A stretch of DNA of 35,434 nt, from NCBI GenBank assembly GCA_030533235.1, contig JAUNJN010000025.1:1-35434 (forward strand). Direction: 5' to 3'. Positions within the stretch are counted from its first letter, which is position 1. Each line of letters begins with the position of its first letter. Made by a program: the position numbers and the translations under genes. Source of the stretch: Eubacteriales bacterium. GTDB taxonomy: Bacteria > Bacillota > Clostridia > Lachnospirales > Lachnospiraceae. Below the pieces are notes generated by a model. It ran no database searches and was not told the DNA's origin. It saw only the letters and a list, made by a program, of their open reading frames with translations. Below are positions 1-8,146 of this stretch, piece after piece.

Positions 1-2333
1 AAAGTTATTTTGCCGTTTGCACAATCCAAAGTTATTCGTTTTTTCATAACAAGCTCGGCATAGGTTTGTTCCCCACAGCCAAGTGCAGCCGGTATCCCGT
101 ATTCTGCACAATGCAGTGCCATATGTGAGGTTGCTCCACCGTATTCCGTGATATAACCCACAATCTGTTTCTGAAAAATCCAGTCAAATTCGGGTGTTGC
201 CCTACTCATCAGAACAATCTTTCCTTGAACATCCGCCTTCGGATTTATGTCCAAATTAACGGCTTCCGCCTCCACATATTTGTTTGTAATATAATTTGGT
301 TTTGAGCTATCCACGTCAATGACATCAATATCTCCCACGCCATAGATCGTATCCGGAAGGACAAGATATGTATTCGCATGATACATATCACGTCTGCTTT
401 CAATAATTTGAATGTAGGTATCTCTGCTATGATAACTAAGCAGATCCGGAATCTCCAAATATGACAGATCTTCTCTGGCGATACCAAGCATTTCCCCGAG
501 TCTTATAATGATTTCAAGAATCAGGCATAAAGTTTTTTGATATTCAAACTCGTAAAACGACTCATTTATCATCGTTTGAACAATATAATCAGACAGCTGT
601 TCCTCATCGAAATCCATGCCCGCATCCGAAATCGCTGCTTTCAAGCGTTTCCGGTCCAAATATATAATTTCATCTGCTTCTTCTTCCTTTGGCATTACCC
701 GCTTATGCTGTTCCATCGTAATGTTCTTGCAGCAATCGGTTCGAATGTCATACGTCCCGACACGCAAATGTCCAAATTTTTTATCAAAATCGGCTTTGGA
801 TAATTCCCCATGAATATATTTGTCATAATCCCGTCCATATTCTCTTGATATGGTTGGAATGGATTTACGGAACAAGTCTATTTCTTCCTTTGAAAAATAT
901 CCTGCCTCAACCAAACTGTCGCAAATATTTCTTGATACGTACGCACACCCGCTCTGTCTCGCATATTGCGTTGTTCCATACTTTAACAAGTGGTCCATAA
1001 GTTCTTTGATATACTTATACAGTTTCATAACATTAGTTTCCTGCAAAGGAAGCTCTGCACGCACATTGTGACGAAACTCCGTAAGTGTTGCTACATCGGA
1101 CATATCCTCCTGACATATCTCACGATATGACCGAATCATATTTGTTGTTGTCGAAAACAAGATGTCTTTGATTTGTCGGATTTCCTCCGATGTAAAACCG
1201 GCCTCCGCAAGCCTTTGCAAACGATGTTCCGTCATAAAATCAAATGCATGAAACACAACCGAAGATTCCAGATTTTTGTGTCCGGTTTTATTGTTTCGCA
1301 GGTTTTCTTTGTAATAGCTAAACAGCTTGTAACGAAGTGTTTCATTTAATCCTGCCGGTGTTAATCCTGCAAATGCGTAATCCATTGAAATATACGGTTT
1401 GTTTCCGATTTTCTGCATAAGATCCTCGGCAACGTGTACATACCCCAGCTTGCATACACCATCGCTCCATGCACACGAAGTTATCAACTCGCGATACAAG
1501 GAGCAGTCAAGCGGTCTCGGATTCATCCCAAGATGCTTTGCCGGATTCCAATATGCAGTATCCGACAACATATGACCGGTGTCTAAATACAGGCATTTCG
1601 CAAATGATTTTGTATCGCGAAGTTCCCGATCAGATATGATATGTGGCTGATCAAGTACGGTCAAAAGCGGTCTTACCTGAAAAATAATAATCCGTTCCTC
1701 CTTATCAATCGCAAATTCAATATCCAAGGCATCTACGTCAGGAAACAATTCTTCAAGCTCTCTTACCGCCTGAATCAATTTTAAAAAACGCTCCTCCAAA
1801 AACTCTCTGGATACATTTTTTGCAATCCATCTCGTTTTACCGCTCATTCCGCCGGTTACCAAATCCGTTCGTTCATCATTTTCGTAGGATATCATATAAT
1901 ATGGCCGATTATAGATAATATCTCTCGTGAAAACAACACCGGACATAATTACATCCTTACTCTGCTTTTGGATTAAAATTTGTTCATCTGCAATTTCTGT
2001 TAAGCGTTCTTCCGTCACTTCCCCATCGATATACGAGTTCATAACTTTAGTAATCGCTCCGCATACTGCTTCAACATCTCTTGAATCTACATCAAGCACG
2101 CTCTCACAGTGTCCCCTACCGGTCCCTTCCTTCGTATCTTCAAAGGTAGATGAGCTGCGAACCACAACGAGTTCTCCCTTAAAGCGTTCTGCGATAATAT
2201 GAAAGGTCGCCCGTTTTCCGCGCAAAAAATCACGCACGCAAAATACCATCATATCCTCAATGTATGACTTTGCTACAATCGGTTTTAATGATAATAATGT
2301 ATTTGCTTTTGTTGACATCATCGGCTGATTCAT
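1..2333 (-). CDS. PEP-synthase-like ATP-dependent phosphotransferase, Cj1418/rifampin-phosphotransferase type (partial, C-terminus off window)
   Basis: An open frame reads from an ATG at 2333 to the window edge without a stop, 777 codons visible. The N-terminal part is an ATP-grasp (PPDK_N-like) domain: RSSSTFEDT at residues 59-67, then GVVFTRD near 132-138. The middle part carries FGHLRVGTYDI near residue 520. The swivelling phosphohistidine domain is at the very end: GGATSHMALHCAEYGIPA, with the histidine at residue 737 (codon 123-125). True PEP synthase and PPDK place this domain in the middle, followed by a PEP-binding barrel. The order seen here is that of rifampin phosphotransferase and of Campylobacter Cj1418, which phosphorylates the amide of L-glutamine for capsule phosphoramidate. 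The phosphate acceptor cannot be read from the sequence. The ribosome site GGGGAGG (2347-2353) precedes TTG-ATG at 2336/2333. The gene lies 27 nt after the HAD gene and probably shares its transcript. Only a few C-terminal residues seem to be missing. Confidence 0.85.
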   Translation of the reverse strand, partial: MNQPMMSTKANTLLSLKPIVAKSYIEDMMVFCVRDFLRGKRATFHIIAERFKGELVVVRSSSTFEDTKEGTGRGHCESVLDVDSRDVEAVCGAITKVMNSYIDGEVTEERLTEIADEQILIQKQSKDVIMSGVVFTRDIIYNRPYYMISYENDERTDLVTGGMSGKTRWIAKNVSREFLEERFLKLIQAVRELEELFPDVDALDIEFAIDKEERIIIFQVRPLLTVLDQPHIISDRELRDTKSFAKCLYLDTGHMLSDTAYWNPAKHLGMNPRPLDCSLYRELITSCAWSDGVCKLGYVHVAEDLMQKIGNKPYISMDYAFAGLTPAGLNETLRYKLFSYYKENLRNNKTGHKNLESSVVFHAFDFMTEHRLQRLAEAGFTSEEIRQIKDILFSTTTNMIRSYREICQEDMSDVATLTEFRHNVRAELPLQETNVMKLYKYIKELMDHLLKYGTTQYARQSGCAYVSRNICDSLVEAGYFSKEEIDLFRKSIPTISREYGRDYDKYIHGELSKADFDKKFGHLRVGTYDIRTDCCKNITMEQHKRVMPKEEEADEIIYLDRKRLKAAISDAGMDFDEEQLSDYIVQTMINESFYEFEYQKTLCLILEIIIRLGEMLGIAREDLSYLEIPDLLSYHSRDTYIQIIESRRDMYHANTYLVLPDTIYGVGDIDVIDVDSSKPNYITNKYVEAEAVNLDINPKADVQGKIVLMSRATPEFDWIFQKQIVGYITEYGGATSHMALHCAEYGIPAALGCGEQTYAELVMKKRITLDCANGKIT

Positions 2334-2360
2334 CAAACTACATATTCCTCCCCTAATCCT

Positions 2361-3164
2361 TTAAAAAAACTTTTCAACAACTGCAACAAGGCCGTCTTCG
2401 TCACAGCTTCCCGTAATATAATCCGCATGTTCCTTTACAATGTCCTGCGCATTTCCCATTGCCACGCCAACACCGGCATACTGTACCATTGTCAAATCGT
2501 TAAATCCGTCTCCGCAGCATACGGTATTTTCTCTTGAAATCGAAAGCACCTTAAGCAGACCTTCAATTGCCTTTGCTTTATCCACGCCGCTATTTGTTAT
2601 CTCAATAAAATATGGTTCCGAACGAAAAACATTTAACTTCGGTGCAAGCATTTTTTTCATTTGCTCTTCATGGAAAACAGCACATTCAGGCGACGCGGTA
2701 AGAAGACATTTTGTCATATCAAAATCCACGTAGGAAACAAAATCATCGACATATAATAACTCCATACCATTTAATCTTGCCTCATACTCCATATACGAAT
2801 CAATTTTAGTTCCGGTAACAACAACCTCTTTGTCATATGTCACAAGTCCCAATCCGTTTTCGATTGCATAATCATAAATCACCTTTGCAAAATGCTTTGG
2901 AACAGCCGCCTCGTACACCGATTCTCCGGTGGCACAGCAAACAACTTTACCGCCGTTAAAGGAAAGTGCATATCCTCCTCTTTTTTCAAGTTCTAACTGT
3001 TTTACAAAAGGGCGAAGTCCCGGGTACGGTCTTCCTGACGCAAGTGCAATGATATGTCCTCTGTCCTGTACCTTGATAAGCGCCTCCAACGTCTTCGGTG
3101 TAATCACCTTTTCGCTATTTACAAGTGTTCCGTCTATATCAAGAACCAATAGTTTTTTGTTCAT
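2361..3164 (-). CDS. Cof-type HAD-superfamily phosphatase
   Basis: A 267-residue protein of the Cof/YidA branch of HAD phosphatases, cytosolic enzymes that dephosphorylate sugar phosphates, nucleotides or cofactor precursors. Motif I is LDIDGTLV at residues 8-15, with both catalytic aspartates. A LASGRPYPGL motif follows, then a C2-type cap, and motif IV is GDGFNDLTMV with the metal-binding aspartates near the C-terminus. The length is usual for the family. The start has a good ribosome site, GAGGAAG, 5-6 nt upstream. It is the first gene of a two-gene unit with the PEP-synthase-like kinase downstream, so its substrate may be linked to that pathway, but this is inference. The family assignment is firm and the substrate unknown. 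Confidence 0.92.
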   Translation of the reverse strand: MNKKLLVLDIDGTLVNSEKVITPKTLEALIKVQDRGHIIALASGRPYPGLRPFVKQLELEKRGGYALSFNGGKVVCCATGESVYEAAVPKHFAKVIYDYAIENGLGLVTYDKEVVVTGTKIDSYMEYEARLNGMELLYVDDFVSYVDFDMTKCLLTASPECAVFHEEQMKKMLAPKLNVFRSEPYFIEITNSGVDKAKAIEGLLKVLSISRENTVCCGDGFNDLTMVQYAGVGVAMGNAQDIVKEHADYITGSCDEDGLVAVVEKFF

Positions 3165-3233
3165 TTTTCTTCCTCACATCTATATATTAAAGACCAAATT
3201 GCCTCATTTAATATCATATCATAAATATGTATG

Positions 3234-3262
3234 TTTTCATAGTGAACTTTTCATGATATAGT
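3234..3262 (+). promoter_or_regulatory. Possible sigma-A promoter for the RlmH-like gene
   Basis: TTTTCA (3234-3239), 17 nt, TATAGT (3257-3262). The -35 box is weak. It lies 43 nt before the ATG at 3305, in the divergent gap shared with the HAD gene. Confidence 0.35.
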
Positions 3263-3304
3263 GAATTTGTTTGAAATATGAATGAAAGATACATGGTGAA
3301 ATAA

Positions 3305-3724
3305 ATGGATATTACGATTTGTTTAAAAGCTAAAAAATTTGATAACAATTCTATGCAAGCACTTGCCGAATACTGCAAGCGCATATCGATTTTTTGTAAG
3401 GTTTCTGTTAATTTCTGCAAGACATACGAAGAGTTTCCCATATCAGACAGTCCGCACAGTATATCCTTCGTGGTGGCTCCCGGAAAAAATACGCCAAGTT
3501 CTCCTACACTGGCCGAGCAAATAAAGCAATTACAGGTAAATGGTTATTCCTCCATTTACTACTACGTGTGTGAAGATGCTTCAACAGGACAAGGATTTTT
3601 CCAAAAATCCGGCATTTTAAATCTGTCCTGCTTTTCCATGTCCCGCAATACAACCGCAATTGTGCTGACTGAACAGCTATATCGTGCATTTACAATTCTG
3701 AACAATATCACCTATCACAAATAA
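3305..3724 (+). CDS. Divergent RlmH-family (SPOUT) paralogue without the SAM-binding motifs
   Basis: A 139-residue protein that aligns along its whole length with RlmH, the 23S rRNA pseudouridine-1915 N3-methyltransferase. The N-terminus MDITICLKAKKF and the helix ALAEYCKRISIFCKV match the usual first strand and helix. About 20 residues of the following charged region are missing. The segment SISFVVAPGKNTPSSPTLAE matches the DGK..SSE region. The C-terminus TEQLYRAFTILNNITYHK is the full RlmH tail. The SAM loop, normally GGSxG, reads EDASTG (90-95), and the FPHQ motif reads SRNT (113-116), so it should not bind SAM or catalyse alone. A GGTGA ribosome site precedes the ATG. It ends with TAA directly against the stop codon of the convergent rlmH. 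It is either a degenerate duplicate or a partner subunit; family membership is clear to me by eye but has not been tested by search. Confidence 0.75.
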   Translation: MDITICLKAKKFDNNSMQALAEYCKRISIFCKVSVNFCKTYEEFPISDSPHSISFVVAPGKNTPSSPTLAEQIKQLQVNGYSSIYYYVCEDASTGQGFFQKSGILNLSCFSMSRNTTAIVLTEQLYRAFTILNNITYHK

Positions 3725-4174
3725 TCAGGATAACGTTTCCAATTGTTCAAGCAGCATCACACGCATGAGCTGATGAGGAAATGTCAGCTTTGAAAAGCTT
3801 AATTTATAGTTTGCACGCCGTGCTACCATTTCCGACAACCCAAGAGAGCCTCCGATTACAAAAACAAGATCACCGTCTGTCTGCCGGCTTTGTTCTGTCA
3901 TATGCCTATTTAGTTGCTTTGTTGTAAGCATCAAACCATCAATGCACAAAGCATATACATAATCATCATGCTTTATATTCCCCAAAATTCGCTTTCCCTC
4001 AATTTCCCGAATCTTTTCCTCCTGCGCCGAACCTGCATTCTTCGGAATACTCTCATCTTTTACTTCAATTAAGGAAAACACATGTCGTCTCTTTATTTGT
4101 TTTATTGTAGCTTCAATCTGATTTCTGTAGTATGCTTCTTTAACATTTCCCACTGCAATTAATTTGATTTTCAT
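3725..4174 (-). CDS. rlmH: RlmH-type 23S rRNA (pseudouridine1915-N3)-methyltransferase, C-terminal tail missing
   Basis: RlmH methylates pseudouridine 1915 in helix 69 of 23S rRNA on assembled 70S ribosomes, using SAM. This is a 149-residue SPOUT protein with the usual N-terminus MKIKLIAVGNVKEAYY, the SAM-knot motif FVIGGSLGLSE (GGSLG at 108-112) and LSFSKLTFPHQLMRVMLLEQ (127-144). Family members are about 155-159 residues long and end in YRAF-I--G--YHK. Here the protein stops after LEQLETLS, so the tail is replaced by four residues. No other frame downstream on this strand encodes the tail, so a simple frameshift is unlikely. In characterised RlmH the tail takes part in the shared active site of the dimer. 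The missing tail is present in the convergent paralogue, whose stop codon abuts this one. The putP terminator lies upstream, so rlmH probably has its own promoter. Confidence 0.88.
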   Translation of the reverse strand: MKIKLIAVGNVKEAYYRNQIEATIKQIKRRHVFSLIEVKDESIPKNAGSAQEEKIREIEGKRILGNIKHDDYVYALCIDGLMLTTKQLNRHMTEQSRQTDGDLVFVIGGSLGLSEMVARRANYKLSFSKLTFPHQLMRVMLLEQLETLS

Positions 4175-4304
4175 TCACTTTGTCCTTTTATTCAATATAT
4201 TTTTACATATTGTTGTTACTCTTGTCATAATTTGTTCATATTTAGGATGTATAGTATAAGTATAGTTTTTTTCATAAATCCTCTCTTTAAATTATACACA
4301 CATA

Positions 4305-4340
4305 CAAAAATGCCGGTTTTGTTGTTTTCCGGCATTTTTG
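4305..4340 (-). terminator. Rho-independent terminator after putP
   Basis: Stem CAAAAATGCCGG (4305-4316) pairs with CCGGCATTTTTG (4329-4340) around a 12-nt loop. It has T-rich flanks on both strands and lies 30 nt after the putP stop. It should end the long minus-strand operon before rlmH. Confidence 0.85.
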
Positions 4341-4369
4341 TTTTTTATTTATTTTTTCTATTACGCTTT

Positions 4370-5914
4370 CTATACATTTCCGTTTTTCACATCGTCGAAC
4401 TCTTTCATGACATCATCACCCATCTTTGGTGTAAGCAGCGATACAACAACGATAAAGAACAGACTCACAAAGAACCCGACAAGCAATGAATATATTCCTG
4501 TATAGGTTGCAAGTGTAACCTTTCCGTCCACTCCTGACATCGTAAATGCTTTTACATAATCCCAAATGATTACTGTAAGTCCGCCGCTTACCATACCTGC
4601 GGCAGCACCTGCAAGATTAATGCGCTTCCAGTAAAGAGACATAAGAATTGTAGGTCCGAATGCACTACCAAGTCCTGCCCAAGCATCCGACACCAATGCC
4701 ATGATGCTTGAATTCGGATCAAGTGCAATCACATACGCAATCGCCGCAATAACAAGTACTGTGATTCGGCTAACCCAAAGAACTGCCTTATCTGACATCT
4801 TCTTAAAGAAAATCCCGCTACAAAGATCCTTAGCAACTGCCGAAGACGATACGAGAAGCTGCGAATCTGCAGTTGACATAATTGCCGCAAGAACACCACA
4901 CAGCAAAATACCTCCGACAAACGGCAAGTTTGTCTCATCCATGAAAATTTTCTTAATCATCTCAATAAATACATTTTCACTGCCTGCAGAATCCAAAACC
5001 ATCGGATACAAATACGCTCTTCCGATGACACCAATCACACAAGCAACTGCAAGTGAAATAAGAACCCAGACAATTGCAACCTTTCTGGACTTTGACAATT
5101 CCTTTTCGTCGCGAATTGCCATAAAGCGAACAAGAATATGCGGCATACCACAATAACCAAGTCCCCATGCAAGCTGTGAAGCAATACTTGTTGCTGAAAT
5201 CGGTTTTCCGTTTTCATAGAAAATATTAAGAAAATCCTTTGCATCGACATTTAAATTGCTTGCAATCAGATTTGGTGTAATCTGGCCCGCCCCCATAAGC
5301 ATAACAGCCACAATCGGAACGGCAAGAATACCTACCAACATCAATGTACCCTGAATAAAATCTGTTTTACATACCGCAATAAATCCGCCCAAAAACGTAT
5401 ATGCTAAAATAACGACCATACCGATTGTAAGTGCCCACTTGTACTCGATATTCATAACCGAAGAAAACAGCTTACCGCCTGCTGCAAATGCAGAAGCCGC
5501 ATATACAAGGAAAAAGATAACAATCACAACTGCAGAAATAGCCATCAAAATATGATTTTTATCGCGGAAACGATTACTCAAGTATTCCGGAATTGTCATT
5601 GCATTTCCTGCTTTAATTGTGTATCTGCGGAGTCTTCCCGACACAAACAGCCAGTTAAGTACGGTTCCGATAAACAAACCGATTGCAATCCATGCCTGGT
5701 TGGCACCGAGTGCATAGATACATCCCGGAAGCCCCATTAAAAGCCATCCACTCATATCAGATGCCTGCGCAGAAAGCGCTGCCACCCATCCTCCTAAATT
5801 ACGTCCGCCCAAGAAATAATCATCGGCGTTTTTACTTTTTTTTGCGCTTGTTGCTCCAATTAATAGCATTCCCGCCATATAACAGGAAAACGCTGCAATT
5901 ACCCATGCATTCAT
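4370..5914 (-). CDS. putP: Sodium/proline symporter (SSS family)
   Basis: A 514-residue integral membrane protein of the sodium:solute symporter family, with about 12-13 hydrophobic segments and the LeuT fold expected. PutP imports L-proline with sodium, for nutrition or osmoprotection. Recognisable PutP features are DDYFLGGRNLGGWVAALS near residues 31-48, SAQASDMSGWLLMGLPG at 48-64, and the gating segment LCGVLAAIMSTADSQLL in the middle. The length is normal for PutP. It starts 3 nt after the thiN stop, with only a weak ribosome site, so translation is probably coupled to thiN. It is the last gene of the long operon and is followed by a strong terminator. The subtype proline is likely but not proven. 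Confidence 0.9.
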   Translation of the reverse strand: MNAWVIAAFSCYMAGMLLIGATSAKKSKNADDYFLGGRNLGGWVAALSAQASDMSGWLLMGLPGCIYALGANQAWIAIGLFIGTVLNWLFVSGRLRRYTIKAGNAMTIPEYLSNRFRDKNHILMAISAVVIVIFFLVYAASAFAAGGKLFSSVMNIEYKWALTIGMVVILAYTFLGGFIAVCKTDFIQGTLMLVGILAVPIVAVMLMGAGQITPNLIASNLNVDAKDFLNIFYENGKPISATSIASQLAWGLGYCGMPHILVRFMAIRDEKELSKSRKVAIVWVLISLAVACVIGVIGRAYLYPMVLDSAGSENVFIEMIKKIFMDETNLPFVGGILLCGVLAAIMSTADSQLLVSSSAVAKDLCSGIFFKKMSDKAVLWVSRITVLVIAAIAYVIALDPNSSIMALVSDAWAGLGSAFGPTILMSLYWKRINLAGAAAGMVSGGLTVIIWDYVKAFTMSGVDGKVTLATYTGIYSLLVGFFVSLFFIVVVSLLTPKMGDDVMKEFDDVKNGNV

Positions 5915-5917
5915 ACG

Positions 5918-6568
5918 TTAATCTTTTGTCTCCATTACCAACAAATACCCATCTTCAATGGTAATGCGACATTCCTCCTCTCTCATCTCGTTACTGATAC
6001 CCAGTGTTTCTTCTTTTATCATAGTTGCATCCTGTAAATTATACAAAAAACCGGTCAGATTAATTCCCTTCACCGTATCCGAATATGGGATCAACGAAAT
6101 ATACTTTCCATACTGCGTTTTTTTGTACAACGTTAGCATGCGATCTATCATTCGTATTTTATTATGACTGTCATATATAACAGCCTCAATACCGCTCATT
6201 CGACAGAGCTTTAGCAATGCAAGATTCCCCTGCATGTGATCAAATCTCGTACCGGTAGCGCCAACAAGAATTATCTGACTCGGACGCCTCAAAAGTGCCT
6301 GTTCCACAGCCACATGCGTATCTGTATAATCCTTCATGGGATTCAGTTTGATAACATGTTCAAAATTCTCGTAAGCAATCTTTGTTTGCTCACTTGCAGA
6401 ATCAAAATCACCGACCGCAAGATCCGGTTTTATTTTAAATTTTTCAAGTGTATCCAAACCGCGATCTACGCCAATCACATATGCACCTTTATACTGTCCC
6501 ATAAGCATTGACAATACGGATTCTTCTACGGTTCCTCCCGTAACAACCACTACGGTATCTTTATTCAT
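5918..6568 (-). CDS. thiN: Thiamine pyrophosphokinase
   Basis: A 216-residue enzyme that transfers pyrophosphate from ATP to thiamine, giving thiamine pyrophosphate in the cytosol. Family motifs are visible in order: VVVTGGTVEES at the N-terminus, GVDRGLDTL, AVGDFDSAS (the GDFDS metal/ATP motif), KDYTDTHVAVEQAL (the D-x-TD motif) and GATGTRFDHMQGN. The C-terminal beta-domain that helps bind thiamine is present. The length fits the YloS/ThiN type. In Firmicutes this gene commonly closes the prkC-rsgA-rpe run, as here. It begins 21 nt after rpe with a GGTGAAGG ribosome site. I see no TPP riboswitch in the window. Confidence 0.94.
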   Translation of the reverse strand: MNKDTVVVVTGGTVEESVLSMLMGQYKGAYVIGVDRGLDTLEKFKIKPDLAVGDFDSASEQTKIAYENFEHVIKLNPMKDYTDTHVAVEQALLRRPSQIILVGATGTRFDHMQGNLALLKLCRMSGIEAVIYDSHNKIRMIDRMLTLYKKTQYGKYISLIPYSDTVKGINLTGFLYNLQDATMIKEETLGISNEMREEECRITIEDGYLLVMETKD

Positions 6569-6589
6569 GAACCTTCACCACACAACCTT

Positions 6590-7243
6590 CTATGCTTCCA
6601 AAATATTTTTGAATGCTTGTACATTTCGCATAATATCCCCGTTAAATACGGCCGATCCGGTTACAATTACATTTGCACCCGCTTGTAAAACCTGTCCGAC
6701 ATTTTCCAAACGAATTCCTCCATCCACCTCAATATGAAGTGATGAATTATATTTTTTTGCCCATGTACGCACGGTCCGAACACGCTCAAATGCTTCCGGC
6801 ATAAATTCCTGTCCGCCAAATCCCGGCCGGACACTCATAATCAAAACTAAATCAACAAGATCTATATATGGTTCCAAAACGCAAACCGGTGTTTCCGGAC
6901 TGATTGACACTCCAACCTTTACGCCTGCATCTCGTATTGCTTTTATTGTTTTATTTAAATCCTCGCACGCTTCATAGTGAACAGTAATGGAATCCGCTCC
7001 CACTTTTTTGAAGGTCTCAATATAACGAATCGGATCCATAATCATTAAATGCACATCGAAAAACTGCTTCGAAATCTTTCGAAGTGATGAAATCACAGGC
7101 GGACCAAACGAAATATTCGGTACAAAGCATCCGTCCATAACATCAAGGTGTAACCATTCAACCCCTGACTGCTCTAATAATTTGACATCTCGTTCTATGT
7201 TGTTAAAATCAACTGCCAATAATGATGGTGCTAATATATTCAT
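6590..7243 (-). CDS. rpe: Ribulose-phosphate 3-epimerase
   Basis: A 217-residue TIM-barrel enzyme of the pentose phosphate pathway that interconverts D-ribulose 5-phosphate and D-xylulose 5-phosphate. Typical motifs are APSLLAVDF at the N-terminus, HLDVMDGCFVPNISFG with catalytic aspartate and metal ligands, DVHLMI, MSVRPGFGGQEF, and EVDGGIRLENV with the second catalytic aspartate. The GSAVF phosphate-binding loop is near the end. The length is normal. The start lies 1 nt after the rsgA stop, and its AGGAG ribosome site is inside the rsgA end, so the two are translationally coupled. Its place beside rsgA and prkC is conserved in many Firmicutes, though the functional reason is not obvious. 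Confidence 0.96.
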   Translation of the reverse strand: MNILAPSLLAVDFNNIERDVKLLEQSGVEWLHLDVMDGCFVPNISFGPPVISSLRKISKQFFDVHLMIMDPIRYIETFKKVGADSITVHYEACEDLNKTIKAIRDAGVKVGVSISPETPVCVLEPYIDLVDLVLIMSVRPGFGGQEFMPEAFERVRTVRTWAKKYNSSLHIEVDGGIRLENVGQVLQAGANVIVTGSAVFNGDIMRNVQAFKNILEA

Positions 7244-7244
7244 A

Positions 7245-8141
7245 TTACCATCTCCTTTTATTCTTCAGCTCTTCATAAAGCTGTAAATAATTGTCGTAAC
7301 GTAAGGAACTGATTTTCCCTTCCTCCACAAATTGCTTCACCAGACAATCCGGTTCTTTCACATGAACACAACCGACAAATCGACATTTCCCTTGACACTC
7401 ATCAAATTCCGGATAGTAGTTCTGCAACTGTTCCGGCATAACCTCTTCTAAAAAAAGAGAGCTAAAGCCCGGTGTATCCATTATATACGTATCACTGCCT
7501 AATCCCAAAAGCTCTGAATGTCTGGTCGTATGCTTACCACGTTTAATTTTCTCACTGATTGCACCTGTCTGAACAGAAGCCTCCGGCATAATTGCATTTA
7601 GCAAGGTTGATTTTCCTACACCGGAGGGACCGGCAAACACCGTTGTTTTTCCTGCAATTAATTTTTTTAGAGTTTCAACTCCTGCATCGAATGTATTTGT
7701 CATGCAATAAGAAGTTGTGGTTATGACAGCATCATAACCACAATTCTCATAAATTTCCTTTATTCTGTTTGCATCGTCCGCACAAACAAGATCGGACTTA
7801 TTGAAGCAAATGAGGGTCGGTACATGTTCAAACTGCATGCGAATCAGAAATCGATCTAACAAATTGTAATTCGGTTTTGGATCAGCAAGTGCAAAGACAA
7901 CAACCGCCTGATCAACATTCGCAACGGCAGGACGCAACAGTTTGTTCCGCCGTTTGAGAATCGACACAACATGTCCCGTCATCGCATCCTCATCCAAAAT
8001 CTCAATTTCCACGTCATCACCGACGGCCGGCTTCATTCCCTGACTTCGAAATGCGCCCTTCGCCTTACACTCAAATATACGTCCGTCCGACAAATGCACA
8101 TAATAAAATCCACCGACACCTTTAACGATTTTACCCTTCAT
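7245..8141 (-). CDS. rsgA: Ribosome small-subunit assembly GTPase RsgA
   Basis: A 298-residue, circularly permuted GTPase that binds the immature 30S subunit and drives late assembly. It has an N-terminal OB-fold (about 1-75), then the GTPase motifs in permuted order: NKSDL (G4), GPSGVGKSTLLN (G1/P-loop), TTRH (G2 area) and DTPGFSS (G3). The C-terminal zinc knuckle is CQGKCRFVGCVH followed by PDC. The length is usual. It starts 5 nt after the prkC stop with no strong ribosome site of its own, so coupling to prkC is likely. In Bacillus the orthologue (YloQ/CpgA) is a substrate of PrkC and lies beside it in the same way, which supports a shared signalling role. Confidence 0.96.
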   Translation of the reverse strand: MKGKIVKGVGGFYYVHLSDGRIFECKAKGAFRSQGMKPAVGDDVEIEILDEDAMTGHVVSILKRRNKLLRPAVANVDQAVVVFALADPKPNYNLLDRFLIRMQFEHVPTLICFNKSDLVCADDANRIKEIYENCGYDAVITTTSYCMTNTFDAGVETLKKLIAGKTTVFAGPSGVGKSTLLNAIMPEASVQTGAISEKIKRGKHTTRHSELLGLGSDTYIMDTPGFSSLFLEEVMPEQLQNYYPEFDECQGKCRFVGCVHVKEPDCLVKQFVEEGKISSLRYDNYLQLYEELKNKRRW

Positions 8142-8146
8142 ATATA

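Noticed and set aside
537-1071. Open plus-strand frames inside the PEP-synthase-like gene
   Set aside because: They are antisense to a continuous, motif-bearing reading frame and have no family resemblance or ribosome sites.
1-2333. Naming the first gene PEP synthase or pyruvate phosphate dikinase
   Set aside because: The phosphohistidine domain is C-terminal, at residue 737, not central, so the domain order does not fit those enzymes.
3690-3745. A frameshift or sequencing error as the cause of the short RlmH
   Set aside because: I read the other frames of the minus strand past the stop; none encodes a YRAF...YHK tail. The sequence there is the reverse of the plus-strand gene's own tail codons, so the plus-strand gene occupies the space.
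5900-6600. TPP riboswitch near thiN
   Set aside because: thiN is internal to an operon, the upstream gap is 21 nt, and no THI-box-like sequence is visible.
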